The position numbers were made by a program, and so were the translations under genes. Below the pieces are notes generated by a model that was not told the origin of the DNA, did not search any database, and saw nothing but the letters and a program-made list of their open reading frames with translations. Positions 33,857-45,589 of a DNA stretch of 64,000 bases are shown piece by piece; within the stretch, counting starts at the first letter, position 1; each line of letters starts with the position of its first letter. Source of the DNA: Chlorella sorokiniana (lineage: Eukaryota; Chlorophyta; Trebouxiophyceae; Chlorellales; Chlorellaceae); NCBI GenBank assembly GCA_025917655.1, contig CP084614.1, positions 2,666,001 to 2,730,000 on the forward strand, given 5' to 3'.

Positions 33857-34017
33857 CAGAGGGCACGGTGCACCCAAGGGCTTGAACAGTGGAACAGTGC
33901 GGCGCCCCACAGCCAGAAGCTGAGAAGCACTGCGTGACACCAGGACTGCTCCCTCGGCTGCTGCACCCTAGGCTGCTTGAAAGGTGGACGCCGCTGAAGG
34001 AAGCAGCGCTGCGGGTG

Positions 34018-34022
34018 TTACA
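34018..34022 (-). terminator. Candidate poly(A) signal TGTAA for the RBR ligase gene
   Basis: Minus-strand TGTAA (ttaca on plus) about 140 bases after the stop at 34159. Confidence 0.4.
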
Positions 34023-34158
34023 AGTGCCAACAGGGCAACGGTACATGACACACAGCAGTGTCAGCTGCATGAAGTTGCAATGGCAACTCATGCTGCCGTG
34101 GGTGGGAGCTGAGCAGCGGGCGCAGCCAGCGACTGCAGAAGACCCCGCCGGCGCCCGC

Positions 34159-37100
34159 TCAGTCCGCCGAGTGCTGGCGGCACCCGCTGGGCCCAAAGTG
34201 GGTGCCGCCTGCGCCGCGGCCGCGCAGCAGGGAGCGACACGCGTAGCAGAAGTGAGAGGTGCAGGACCAGCAGCGCATCATGTTGTTGTTGCCTGCATTG
34301 GGGAGGGTGGGGGGTGGGGGGTGGGGGGGGGGCAGGAGGGTAGGAGGATTGATCTTGAACAACAGAGGGGGCGGGGTGTGCCATGCATGTAGCGCAGGCA
34401 AGTACATATTTCGGCTGCGATGTTTGAATACCTCCTAACTGTGAGGCAACGGCCTCTGGCCCCGCGATGCAGAACCCTGCACCCCCACCCCACCTCACCC
34501 TACAAGGTTCAAATAAGATTAGATCAAAACAAGGCGCCGGCTGCTCACCCAGCTTGTGGTTAACTTGGCCGCACTGCGGGCAGTGGCAGCCGCGGGGCGG
34601 CCGTCGCGGCGCGCCGCCGTCTCGCCCACCAGCTCATTACGCACGCCGGCGGCAAACACGCGGGCCGCCGCCTCCATCTCCTCCCACTGCGCCTCCCACC
34701 TGCGGAAAATGCGAGAATGCGGGAGGTTCACAACCCAGCGGATCCAGCACACCAAGGAGAGACTGGCGTGCGTTTGCCTCAGGTAGCCTGGAAGATGTCC
34801 GCGCGTGGGGGTGCTCCCCGATAAAGACAAGCAAGGCGCAGGAGCAGCAGCTGCCCGGAAGCTGCTGCCCACCGCAGTATCTCTGCCTCGTCAAACAGGA
34901 TGCACTCGCCGGTGCGGAAGTGGCGGTAGCCGTCAATCTCCTTGCCGCACCGCCAGCACCTGCCACAAGGGGGGCGCGGGGGCATGAGGAGGAGGGGCCA
35001 GGCAGATGCTGTCCCGCAGCAGTCGGCAGGGCACAGCTTGCAGGGCTTGACCTACAGGACGGCTCTGCGCCGTCGCCTCACCAGTAGGCGCCGCAGCCGC
35101 CGCACGCCATCTTGTTGCAGCCCTCCGCCTTCATTGTCGCCATGCCGCAGCGTGGGCAGCGCTTGGACATTTTCTGCGGAGAAAAGGGTGCACAGAAGCA
35201 GCTTAAAAAACATGCTGCAATCACATCCGACAGGCAGCTATGTCCCTCCGCACCCTCTCCTCACTTGCCCACCCATCACAATGTCACACCACAAACAACC
35301 TGATTCACGTCCACACAAACAGCCCCCACACCACCCCCACCTCTATCTGCGCCAGGCTCTGCAGCTCCTGCTCCTGCCGCCGCAGCCCCGCAGCGCCGCC
35401 GCCCCGCCGCCCTCCATCTTGCGCCGCAGCATCGCGAGCTTGGTCTCCGCTGACACGCAGGCCACGCCTGCAGGGGTGTGGGAATGGACGGGGAGGAAAT
35501 GGTGGTTTCAGGGAGAGGACGAGTTCGTGTGTGTGTTGGGGGAATGCTAAGGGATGTGCAGCCGGCTTGCCGACGCAGCGGCTGACATGGCGTCAGGCTT
35601 TTACAAGCTGCGTCCGTGCCCGGTCCCCACTGTCCACCAACGCACATCATACACACATGCCCCAGCCGCGCCACCGTTTCCCCCAGGACAGGGCTGCCAA
35701 GGGCCGTGCCCGTCGTTAGTGCGGGCGCACCCGGGTGCCAGCCCTCGCAGCAGAGGGAGCAGAAGACGAAGAGGCAGCGGGGCACTGCGCGCACGAGTCC
35801 TCGTCCTCCAGGGCCAAGCAGCTGCAGCGCGGGCAGTACGCCGCGTCTGTGTGGGGTGCGAGCAGGGGGTTGGGAACCGTTGGCGCTTTCATCTTGAGGC
35901 GGGCGCTGGCTTCAACGTGCGGGAGGCGTTCGGCAGGCAGCGAGGGAGGAGGCCACGCGGCTGCCCCTGAGCGCCGCCCAGGCCGCCAGTTGAAGGGCAG
36001 GGAAGCTGCCCAGCGCCAGCAGCATGGGAAGCTGCCACAGCAGCATGCAAAGCATGGCAAGGTGCCACGGCCAGGTGCAGCATAGGCCTTGGCACAGCCC
36101 AGGCAGGGAGGGGTGGGTGCATGGGAAGGCGCACGCTGGACACAAGGACACGGGGCAGTGCTGACCTGGCATGGTGTCCAGCGTGCGCTGCAGCGTCAGC
36201 TGCTCCCACCGCCCGTAGTCCTCCGCGCTGAGCAGCCGCCGCAGCACAGACGGGGCCAAAGCAGCGCCGCACTGGGGGTCGGGGCACCTGCAAGGTGTCA
36301 GTGGAGGGGAGCGGGGTGAGGGTATGGGTGGGTGGGGCTGAGAGCTGAGGCCAGGGGGCTTCAGTGCAAGTGATTAAGCCGCACCCGTGCCCTGCCAGCA
36401 CCCACACCCACACCCTCCACGCCCACACACACACCACACCACGACTATGATAAACCCCGCATCCCCCCCCACCCACCCCTCGCCGCAGCTCACCGCAGCT
36501 GGTCCAGCCCGCCCTCGGCCACATGCAGGCGGGCCTGCTGCCCCAGGCAGTCGGCGCACCACGCATGGCGGCAGCCCTCCAGCCGCACAAAGGCGGTGCC
36601 CGGCCGCTCCTCGAGGCAGACGCCGCAGGTGTGCAGCGCGGCTGCAAAGGCGGCGTGCTCCTGTACCGCATCGTACCGCAGCAGCTTCACCAGCCGCGCC
36701 TCCGCGCTGTCCTCCTCCTCGCCACCGTCGCTCTCGTCCGCCTCTGCCGACTCCTCTGATCGCCCGCCAGGCTGGCCGCCTGCCCAGTCGGCAGGGAGCT
36801 GCTCGCCGCGCTGCTGCCGCTGGCTGCTGGCCGCCGCCGCGCTGCGCTGCCGCTGCCGCTGGGCTCTGTTTCTGCGTCGTCGGCCAGCAGCAGCTCTTCC
36901 GCGGCTCCCAGGTGCTCCAGCGCGGAGCTCTGCAGCCAGTCGGCCCAGGTGTAGCAGAAGGGGGCCCCGGGGCCCTGCTCCTGCCACAGCCGCGCCAGCT
37001 GGCGCTGCAGCTCAGCCGCCTGGCGGGGCCCCAACCACAGCGCGGACAGCGTGACGCACGGCGCCCGCTCCGAGGGGTAACCCTCCCCAAGGCGCAGCTG

Positions 37101-37553
37101 CAGGCAGATGGGGAGGTGACGGACCGCCCCGCTGCAGCGGCGGCGCCTGGCCCGGCATCGCCGCTGCCGCCGCCGCCGCTGCTGCTGCTGCGTGGTGTGG
37201 CATCGCCCGCTGCCCGACGCTGCTGCTGCGGCGATTCGGGGAGCAACAGGCGCAGGCTGCCTGCAGGAGGCTCGACAGGCACCAGCAGGCTGCAGTGCAG
37301 GGCCCAGGCGGCGCGGCACGGCGCATCCACTGCCGCTAGAGACCCGGCGTCCAGCCGCGCCGCCGCACCGCCCCGCTCGGCGCCGCTGCTGGCGCAGGGG
37401 CCCTTGCTGGCGCTGCCTGCTTCGCCATCGATGTGCCAAACACCGCTGGCTTCCAGCACCCGGAAGGAGTCGCCGTAAATCGCTTCCAGCGCTTGCACCT
37501 CATCAACCTGCTGCTGCCAGTTCAGCAGAGCCCCCCGACGGCGCCTCCTCCAT
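34159..37553 (-). CDS. RNF14: RNF14-type RBR E3 ubiquitin ligase (RWD + RING1-IBR-RING2)
   Basis: Cytosolic/nuclear ubiquitin ligase of the RING-between-RING class. Minus-strand exons 36494-37553, 36166-36287, 35731-35846, 35341-35467, 35082-35173, 34873-34959, 34549-34699 and 34159-34292; about 630 residues. The RWD domain starts QQQVDEVQALEAIYGDSFRV. RING1 is CGVCLEERPGTAFVRLEGC, the IBR DAAYCPRCSCLALEDEDSC, and RING2 CPRCGMATMKAEGCNKMACG, with the catalytic Cys in the CNKMAC part and CWRCGKEIDGYRHF after it. The C-terminal RCWSCTSHFCYACRSLLRG and HFGPSGCRQH are RNF14 signatures. Frame repairs are needed near 37537, 37110, 36870, 35780 (would restore CPRCLFVFCSLCC), 35390 and 34607 (would restore CHCPQCGQVNHKLG). 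ATG 37553 was chosen because removing one G just after it joins the RWD frame. Confidence 0.9.
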
Positions 37554-37754
37554 CCTCCGCAAAATGTGGTACCCACAGGTGCTCTCTGTAGTTGATAAAC
37601 TATGGATGATTGATGCAGCTGTGCCTATTCCGCCTTAGGCCTATCCACGCGCTCCTGCGGGCGGAGCCTGCAGGCGGCAGCGGCGGCAGGGACTAGCGGT
37701 GAAGGCCGATGGGTGCGGCGGAGCTTGAATGAGCTTCATCCAATGTTTGAAAAC

Positions 37755-38077
37755 TCACAGGGAAAGCTGATGCCCCACCAGGAAGCAGCCAAGCGTGCAG
37801 AGAGTCGTGGCGAACAGAATTACGCCCGCCAGCACGGGGAGGGCAACTGCAAAATAACGCGGTGGAAACCAGCGTAGTATGGGCTGGCTCTTTTCCACAA
37901 AAGGCTGCAAAAGCGGGGTTGGGTCGTTCGGACTTGGGCAACTCGGGAAAACTAAAGCAGCGCGTCAGTCTTGATTGCCAGCAAACTTACCGTGATCAAA
38001 ACCCAGACGCTGTAGTATGCGTACAGAGAAGTGGCCGTCACCAGCACCAGCTTGCCGGCCAACGCCGAGCTTACCAT
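37755..38077 (-). CDS. DPM2: Dolichol-phosphate mannose synthase regulatory subunit DPM2
   Basis: Small ER membrane subunit that stabilises dolichol-phosphate-mannose synthase, used for N-glycans, GPI anchors and O-mannosylation. Two exons, 37991-38077 and 37755-37904, total 237 nt and give 78 residues; the family is about 80. Exon 1 is MVSSALAGKLVLVTATSL followed by YAYYSVWVLIT, the first membrane helix. Exon 2 begins PFVEKSQPILRWFPPRYFAV, the DPM2 loop, and continues into the second helix LPVLAGVILFATTLCTLGCF, ending in TGA at 37755. The splice borders are canonical and in phase zero, and the frame is intact. The gene is too small and split to appear as a single long reading frame. It lies upstream of the RBR ligase gene on the same strand. 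Confidence 0.9.
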
Positions 38078-38882
38078 AAGCTGTCAAGCTCACGAGAGGT
38101 TCAGCAGGCGATGAATGAAGCAGAGGCCACAATGCTCATTGCACTTGATGGCCGCAGTGGAGTCTGCGCTGGCAGCGACGTCGTTGGCTCCCACATGCAA
38201 AGCACCCCATCAACTCAGCGCCCCCTCTGGGCGTGTGGCTCGAGCCTCCCAGCGGCACGGAGTGAGGCTGGTGCTTTGCAGTATTTCAGGGTTCAACAAG
38301 CCAACCGGGTGTCGCCCATGCCCAATCCTTGCCATTATCAGTTGGTATGCAGAGGTCAGGCTTGACGTCCATATTTCTTGCAAGGCGGGGCTCGTAAGTT
38401 AACTAGCTAACTAACCCTCTATAGAGGGTCTGTTGCTGGTTGCTGAAGGAGGAATCTGCATGTCTTTTGCATGTACGCACTCGGCAGTGCGGTCAAGAGG
38501 AAAGCGGGTACGGAGACGAGCATACAGAAGATAGTGGAGAACTCGAGCTCGTGCTCTACTGATATCAGTGTGTGAGTGTTCTAGAACTAGAACAAGTAGT
38601 AGCTTAGGCTCAGCTTGCTCTGGTCAAGCTGGCTGGTTACAAAAGGAGAGAGAACTGGTGCCGGAACCGTCAAAATGGCGGCAATGGCTGCATGAAAACG
38701 TACTGCTGCTAAGGAATATTCATGGTGGTCGACACTACATGCATCGCAATATGCATAACATCAATCGCAAGGGACAGAAGAATAGTTAGATTAGTGATGT
38801 TTCCAGGTCTGGTATCTGTTGCGGCAATGCAGTGTGTTGCAGCACGGAGAGGCGCCGCCATCATTTGCCTGAGATGCCTTGC
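38078..38882. other. Intergenic region with the LTR-like island
   Basis: 805 bp between the DPM2 start and the 3' end of the proline-rich gene. Apart from the LTR-like island (38429-38680) and a minus-strand TGTAA at about 38636, nothing could be supported. Confidence 0.4.
38429..38680 (+). mobile_element. Possible LTR remnant with primer-binding-site-like sequence
   Basis: A relatively AT-rich island within GC-rich DNA. A segment from tgttgctggttgctg (38429) to ggttaca (about 38640) has the TG...CA ends of an LTR. About 14-25 bases further is tggtgccggaacc (about 38657), which begins TGG and is complementary to a tRNA 3' end of the form ggttccggcaCCA, as a retrotransposon primer-binding site would be. 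A short ORF start follows, but no gag or pol reading frame is visible. No second LTR was found. This is suggestive only. Confidence 0.3.
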
Positions 38883-41800
38883 TCAACGGCGGCACGAGGT
38901 GGTGACCACCCCTTCATTCACCAGCCGGATGCCGCAATGCGTCCAAAGCGCCTTGAGAGCGATGAATTGGTCGGTGACCTCGCCTGGGGGCGGGATGTAG
39001 CGATCTGCCAGCACGGTCGTGACCTTGCCTGCCCCCAGGCGTAGTGTCCCCTCAATAACACGCCGCCACGTGTCCCCGGCATGGGGCTGCACAGGGCGTC
39101 AGCGATGGGGGGAGGATGAAAAGTGTGTCCGGAGTGAGGGATGAGGCGTGGTGTGCGATGAGGGGGCAGGGGGGGCACCACCTCAAGTGGTGTGGATGTG
39201 AAGGGCAGGGTGCGGTTTGGCAGGGGTGAGAAGCTTATGAGACAGCGGCTTTCACAACACAATCCAGCAAAGCATTCTCACTGCATCAAACACCCAAATT
39301 GCTCCAGCTGAGAGGCTTAAGCGCAGAGACGCTCGGAGAGAACCCATGCAAGACTCAAGCATGTGCACGGTGCAGGATTTCCCCAAGCACGTTCATACAA
39401 TGCCGTCTCACCCCATCCGAACAGCTTGCACACGTCGGGTCGCCGTCCTCAAAAAAATAAAGCAACCGAGATCAGAAGTGTCAATGGCGGAGGTCGGCGG
39501 CACGCCCATCAGGGTAGAGGAGAAGACGAGGTCGTCGCCACTAAGGGGCGCGCTCTCAAGCGTAATGCTCACGGTCTTGGGGGCTGCGGAGGCCCGATGG
39601 GCGGGCATGCCCAGGCTGAAGTGAAGACCAGCCCTCCAGGAGTCAGCGCAGGGCCGGGGGAAGGCCCAGGGCCGACGCAGTCAGGAGTCCAACCCAGGTT
39701 GTCCATGCTTGGGTTTGAGATGAGGAGGCGTGGGCAGGCTCCAGGGCCGTCAGATAGAGTAGCGTTGTCCGCCACCGCTGGCACAGCAAATACTCCGTTG
39801 CTTTCCTCCACCCCTGGTGCATCCGAGGACAGGTTGTAGAAGCAAAGGGGGCTGCGCGTGTAAGGGAGATGGGTGTGTGTGTGTGGGGGAAACCAAGGCA
39901 AGCAGTGGGCATTCTATCATCAACATAAATGACACGCGCTCAAGGCTACGCAGGGTTAGGTCCGCTGCTGTGCCGCCTGTACTGGCCAAGTGGCATGCAC
40001 ATCGTGCCATCCATGCACAACGCAGCACCACCCCTTGCATGCTTGCCAGCAGCAGGCCGCGGCCGCCGGCCGCACTCACGGAGGTGGTGGGGGCGAGGGT
40101 GGCGGATGCGGAGGCGCAGGGGGTGATGGCGGTCTGCATGCAGCAGATGAGCCCAAGATGGCAGTTTTTTTGTTGAAAGCAGGCCAGTGTCTCGGCACTG
40201 TAAGCCACTCTGGGTAGGACTCCGCTGGGCACAGCTAGCAGATAGCAATGCGAGCAGAAACACAGCACAGCCCAACAACGGCACAACCACGCGGAAGCTA
40301 GCAGGGTTTGACCAGGGCTGATGCATGCTCGTAGACATGAAGCTGGTGGCGCAAACAGCAGCAGTAGCAACACACTGGGGTGGTGGTGGACTGGGTGGGG
40401 GCGGGTGGGGCTTGGGTGGTGGGGGGGGCTTGGGCTTGGGGCGTGGAGGTGGAGGGCTGGGCTTGGGGCGTGGAGGTGGAGGGCTGGGCTTGGGGCGCGG
40501 AGGTGGAGGGCTGGGCTTGGGGCGCGGAGGTGGTGGAGGGCTGGGCTTGGGGCGTGGAGGTGGAGGGCTGGGCTTGGGGCGTGGAGGTGGAGGGCTGGGC
40601 TTGGGGCGCGGAGGTGGAGGGCTGGGCTTGGGTCGTGGGAGGGGAGGGCTGGGCTTGGGGCGTGGAGGTGGAGGGCTGGGCTTCGGCCGAGGAGGCGGCG
40701 GCTTGGGGCGCGGAGAGGGCGGCGGCGGCGGCTCAGCAATTGCTGTCACTTTCCAAACAAGAAGCGCGGTGGAGTTGGCCTTTCCGAACAGCTGGAGCCG
40801 AGACCGGCTTCGACAGGGGGTGCCGGGTCTGGGGGCACCCAGGTAGCGGTCAGGGCAGCCGGCGCGGCCCTGCAGGCGGGCGCACAGTGGGAATGAATGT
40901 GGGCGCCGATGTGGGCGGCGGTGGTTTCTGGTCCTAACTAGGGAGGCTGTTGGTGTCTGCGCAGAGCAGCCCAAGCCTTCAGCGTCAGCCAGCTTCCTAC
41001 GCTTGGGCGCCCCCTGCCTCCCGTCATCTCCCCAGACCCGACTCTCACATGCAAACAACCCCCCTCCCCCGCCCGCACACAACACGGATTATCTGACAAC
41101 ACTTCTCCTCACCTGTGTGCGGATGAAGAAGCGGTCGGCGCTGCCAGCCACTTGCTCGAAAACCCAGAGCACCTTGGCGCCCATGGTCACGGCGGTGGTG
41201 GCGCAGGCGCCGGAGGCAGACAGGAAGCTGCTGCCAGCGCATTCAGCCACACGCCCTGGCAGCTGCATGGGCGGGGGCCCCAGGATGAAGGGCGACAGCA
41301 AGGAGGCGGTGTTGTGTCTACACACCAGAGCCAGCGCAGCGTGATGGCGGCTGACTCCCAACCCATTGCGAGAAGCATCACCACGCGCCGCTGCTGTTGG
41401 GATGGCCTAGAAGACAGACCCACCGCCATTTCAGCATGCCCACCTGCAGCGACGAGGGCACCCCTGCCAGCTCAGCAGGCGCCCGCTGCCGGCTGCCAGG
41501 CGCCACGTGGTGCGCGCCCCGCTGCCAGTCTGGAACGCAAGCGCAGAGTTTCCATCACTGCACGGCAAACGCATGGCGGGAGAAGTACTGTGTTGCAATG
41601 GTGTGCATGCACCCGGTGCGGCGTTCTGTGCGCAAACGACATCGGGCATCCCCCGTACGAACACTGCTGCAGGGCACTCTGCCGCTACGTAATTCAGCCG
41701 CTCTCAGGAGAAATATTTGATAGCTGTGCAACGATGCCGCCAGCGATTTCGCAGCTGAGCGCCACACCACGCACCTGCAGAATTCACCGCCCAGCCAGCC

Positions 41801-42247
41801 TGCAAATGGGCACCGGGAGGGAGGAGGGCAGGCGGTTGCGCATCCAGTGGATGTCAGCTGACTGCAGGTTCGACAAGCGGGGGGCGCATGCCAAATTGGG
41901 GCTGGCTGCATCAACTGCGCCATTCACGCCCTGACATTGACTCTCACTTGCGCAGGAGCTGGCTCCATCCAGCGTGATCCACTTGCGGCCAGGACGCAGC
42001 GTAGGGCGGCAGCGGCGCCTGCAGGCAAGGGGCGCCGGCGCAACATGAGAACCGATCTTCAGGTGCAGTGTGATGCTCGGGAATAATGTAGTGGGTATCG
42101 GAATTAGGACGAAAACAACAGATTTTGTGTGGCAGTTGAGCAGTGGCACCCTCCCACTGCTGACTCTGGCGCACCCGAGAAGCTGCAGGAGGCTGTTGCC
42201 AGCAGAATGGCAGCGGCGAACAGGTTTCCAAGCTGATCCCTCATCAT
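38883..42247 (-). CDS. Secreted proline-rich (hydroxyproline-rich-type) wall protein
   Basis: Probable cell-wall or extracellular matrix glycoprotein; the globular parts are not recognised. The start at 42247/42244 gives a signal peptide (MRDQLGNLFAAAILLATASC). Coding-looking pieces follow in order: about 41780-42010 (RPGRKWITLDGASSCASESQ), 41460-41550, 41119-41361 (ending QVAGSADRFFIRTQ), 40660-40900 (YLGAPRPGT, KVTAIAEPPPPP), the (SPPPPRPKP)n block 40400-40730, 39950-40100, 39450-39870 (CFYNLSSDAPGVEESNGV, two N-glycosylation sequons) and 38883-39086 (ending VNEGVVTTSCRR). One missing C near 39582 would join PPIGPPQPP to KTVSITLESAPL. The exon joins are uncertain. The SPPPP blocks fit algal pherophorin-like rods, but no pherophorin domain could be confirmed. 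Confidence 0.55.
40425..40700. repeat. 27 bp tandem repeat encoding SPPPPRPKP
   Basis: About ten copies of a 27 bp unit (ggcttggggcgtggaggtgg and seven more bases on the plus strand) encode a nine-residue Pro-rich period on the minus strand. Units differ by one to a few bases, and one unit is a codon longer (40525-40555). Confidence 0.9.
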
Positions 42248-44357
42248 CCCGATTCCGACGTAAACCTCTATATGTGAGGAGGGGAGCAACATGGCGCAAG
42301 TGAATCCCTTGGCCCTCGGCAAGCACAGAGAACGCCCCCGGCTGTCGCACGGTGACCTCAAGCAGGCTGCCGCCAGGCAGCCGCCGCCGTCCCTGCAGCT
42401 GAGACTGGCAAGGAGGCAGGCCGTCACCCGCCTTCCCATGGCATCCGACGCTGTGTAAAGGCTCATGTGACCTAGAGGAATGCCCCCGGCTGCAAGAAGC
42501 AGGCGCTCCTACCCCCGGCCCCGGCCGCGATACTTTTGCTTCATGGGACCCACCTGCGGCTCAGTCCCTTCGGTCCCACTCGGCCTTGCAATGATTCCTG
42601 CAGCTCAGAGGAAAAACGGCCTTGCCGGCAGCGACTGTTGTCGCATCGTGCGCGGTTTAGGAGGTGCTGTCACCACGCGGCGCTTGTGATGGCGGTGCCA
42701 TCAAAAGACACCTGACGGTAAATAACGGACAGTGGCTGTGTGCACGTGCTGCGTGGCTATTCTGGTGTTTCGCTGGCTGTTGTCCGCACCTGGTCGTTTT
42801 CAAGAGCTCCCTGCAGCTCTCAAGCCTCAACCGATATGAATTCCGCAGGGAAATACGGGGAACCGTTGGCAAGTTGCAATCCTTACATGCAGCGGTCGCT
42901 TGTTGGTGACATGGCGGCCAGCGGGTCAGTGTGGGGCAGAAGCCGGGCGTCGGGTGGCATCAGCTGCTGATTGGAACCCTTGGCATGCTTGCAGCTTGGG
43001 CTGACACTGTGATTATCAACAGTGGGGCTTGCAATACAGACCTCCAGTCGTCGCTGGCGCCTGGGGCTGGTTTTCAGCATTGCATATTGTACAGCATGCC
43101 GCCGGCGGCGTACAGGCAGCACAAGGGGAATGTAAGTTTTCCTGCCCGAAACGGATTGAGCTATGCACTCTCCGCTTGCATGGAGTGTCACTTGTAACAA
43201 AGCTCCCACCTGCACATGCTCCTATGCTACTTCCTCTTGTGTGATGCAGCACGCATGCTGGCAAGTACATACGTCAAAGCAAGTCAAGGCCTTGCGGAAA
43301 GAGGCTGACGCTAGCGTTGCTGGGATTGAACGAGGCGGTGCGGATCACCCTCGGCCAACGCATGCAAGATACGACGGGAAAGGCTTGGTCTCCAGGGCAA
43401 CACCCCCAGCACGCACAATAGCTGTGAAACATGTTCAGTTCCCATCGACTGGCCCGCCTGGCGCTTTCGAACCCCGTTCACTGCGTGCAACGCCTTGCCT
43501 GCGCAGCCAAAAGCAGCCAGATGCCAGTTGATTATCTTCGTTCTGCCTGGCAGAAAGCAACACCAGCGTATGACTTGTTACATGCGGAAAGCAAGCGGCC
43601 CGCTGCACTGTGTTGACTGAGGCAACTTGTTCCAGCTGACCAGGCACAGCAGGCGATGCCACTGCGGAAGTTCCAGTGCACACAGCGTTTAATGCAACAC
43701 ATGTAATTGCATGCAGATGCGGAAGGCCATGGATGCCGCTTTTATGTGTAGCAGGATACAACACTGAGGCATGGCGAAGATCCAGAATGCCCCAGGCGAA
43801 ATCTGGGGATTCCAGGTCCCGCATGAGGAAGCGTACTGGCAAGAACACCCAATCTCGCATTCAGTGGGCGTGCATACGATCAGACGGAAAAGAGATAGCG
43901 CAGCAATGATATGAGATGCAAGGGACCCCGCTGCCTGCCGGATGGAGTTCGACCGAAAACAGTCAGCAGAGCAAGCATGGCAATCAAATGGCACGGCGCC
44001 GCAACAAAAGGGGCAGCCGGAGCAGACATGCGAGGACAGGCAGGGCAGCAAACAGTGAGGTGAAGGAGAGTACAGAGGCGCCTGCATGTCAGAGCACGGT
44101 GGACAACAGAGATGATGGGCAGGAGGGCGTGTACAGGGCAGAAGGACAAGGGGGCAAGGGGCATGCAGGGAGCTCGCAGGCCAGCAACCAGCCAGCAACG
44201 GTGAGCTGAAAACAGAGGGAGGACAGAGTCCTGCGTGAGAGGCCTGCACAAGGGGCTCGGTGCTGCACAATGGTACAAGGGCGCTGCCCGGGCCAGCCTG
44301 CCCGTTGGCAGGCGGTGGCTGGCCCCGGGCAGAGCGCGGCATGGCATCAGTGGGAGC
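42248..44357. other. Gene-poor interval
   Basis: 2.1 kb between the start of the proline-rich gene and the 3' end of the next minus-strand gene. GC appears lower than in neighbouring exons. Several short open frames exist on both strands, but none shows a conserved motif, codon-like composition with good splice sites, or a signal I can name. No gene is supported. Confidence 0.45.
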
Positions 44358-45586
44358 TCAGAAGCTGCCCAGCTGGCGCTCGAGCGGCTGCGGGGGCGGT
44401 GCCGGCCAGTGGAGGCCGTGCCAGTCGACAGCACACCTGCAGGTGAGGGGTGCGGGAGCCGAGGGCAGAGAGTGGTGTCTGAGAGCAGAACAGCGGAGGA
44501 AAGCTTGGCTGCAACACGCAGTGTGCCGGCCCTTGGGTCTGCCGCTGCATGGACACTGCATGCCCAGCTTGCGATGCCGGCAGGCATGCCTCCCCACCTG
44601 AGGGCGGACTTCCGGCTGAGCGCCAGCTGCGGCCAGGGCAGCGTCGCGCGGAGGCGCTCCCGCGCTGCGTCCGCCGCCGCAAGCACCCGTCGCCCCAGCT
44701 TGGCGCCGCTGTCGGCGGCGGTACGGGCGGGACCGGTGCTGCCCAGGATTGCTGCCACGTCGCGCGGCGTCACGCGCACCACCCCGGCGGCGGCTGGGCC
44801 GCTTCTGCGAGCGGCCCCCAGGGCATTGGCAGCGAGGCAAGGCTGCCTGCCACGTGCGAAAGCGCCTCTCGCAGCGTCACCACGACCAGCGTGCTGCCCT
44901 GCCGCACCGCAGCGGAGGCGGTTGCCGCCGCTGACTGCTCGTTGCCCGTCGCGTTTGCAGCCTCCGCCGCGGGCAGGCTATGAAGGGACGCAGCAGAAGC
45001 AGGCAACGCTTCCTTGCCGCTGCTGCTGCCGGTAGGGTTCCCCACAGCGCCGCTGCCTGCTGCCAGCCCCAGCAGTTGCCACACATCAGACGCTGCGACC
45101 TCAGTGCGCTCAGCACCAGCATCCTCTGCGGCAGACGCTGCTGCGCCGGGCGCCGGCGGCAGAGGCGGGGAGGAGGGCGGCCGGCCAGAACTGGTGGTCC
45201 TGCGAGGCGCAGCGCTGTACAACCGACTGCATCAGAGCTTGGATTTCTCGCAGCATTTCCTCGTTGTCCTCCTGCTCCCATTCCTGTTTGGTGCAGCAAC
45301 AAGACGGGGGCAAGGAGAGCTGTGAAGAGGGGAGAGTCGGCGCGGTGGCGGTGGCAGCGACAGCCGTCAAGAGGTAACCGGCACGTGGATTGTTGAGACT
45401 GCCCTGAGCTTGCCGCAGTGTTGGGATGTATACCACCCCTGGAGCGCACACCTGCAGCCGCTGCTGCGCGAGCCGGTAGGTCACCAAGCAGCTGCGAACC
45501 GTGTCTGCGGCCACAGCTGTTGGTATGATGAGCTTAAGGGCAGCACGCAAGCGCCGCAGCAGCAGAGGCTTTAGGCCGAGCTGCAT
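44358..45586 (-). CDS. Unknown protein, downstream ORF of a possible dicistronic gene
   Basis: Not recognised. Minus-strand exons 45452-45586, 44598-45283 and 44358-44436; about 300 residues. It starts MQLGLKPLLLRRLRAALKLI, an Arg/Leu-rich helix that could be an organelle presequence. Exon 2 begins EWEQEDNEEMLREIQALMQS, then has a long Ala/Ser-rich part, TLVVVTLREALSHVAGSLAS and VRVTPRDVAAILGSTGPA. The last exon ends PLERQLGSF. Splice borders are canonical. Two one-base slips in GC runs (near 45150 and 44805) are needed to keep these blocks in one frame. The ATG lies three bases after the stop of the upstream small ORF and in the same frame. Confidence 0.5.
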
Positions 45587-45589
45587 GGC

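Larger units (their letters stand above)
33846..34158. other. Convergent 3' spacer between FHA and RBR genes
   Basis: 313 bp between two stop codons on opposite strands. It holds TGTAA on the plus strand at 33852-33856 and on the minus strand at 34018-34022, one for each gene. Confidence 0.6.

Noticed and set aside
40425-40700. Possible CRISPR-like array
   Set aside because: The repeats are contiguous 27 bp coding units without unique spacers, in a eukaryotic gene.
40325-40846. Glycine-rich plus-strand protein (LGLGRGGGG repeats)
   Set aside because: It is antisense to the SPPPPRPKP rod. The minus strand has flanking coding exons and a signal peptide; the plus strand has none.
42931-43197. 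Plus-strand frame with a hydrophobic start (GWHQLLIGTLGMLAAWADT)
   Set aside because: It looks like a weak signal peptide but ends quickly, with no clear exon continuation. The evidence is too thin to call a gene.
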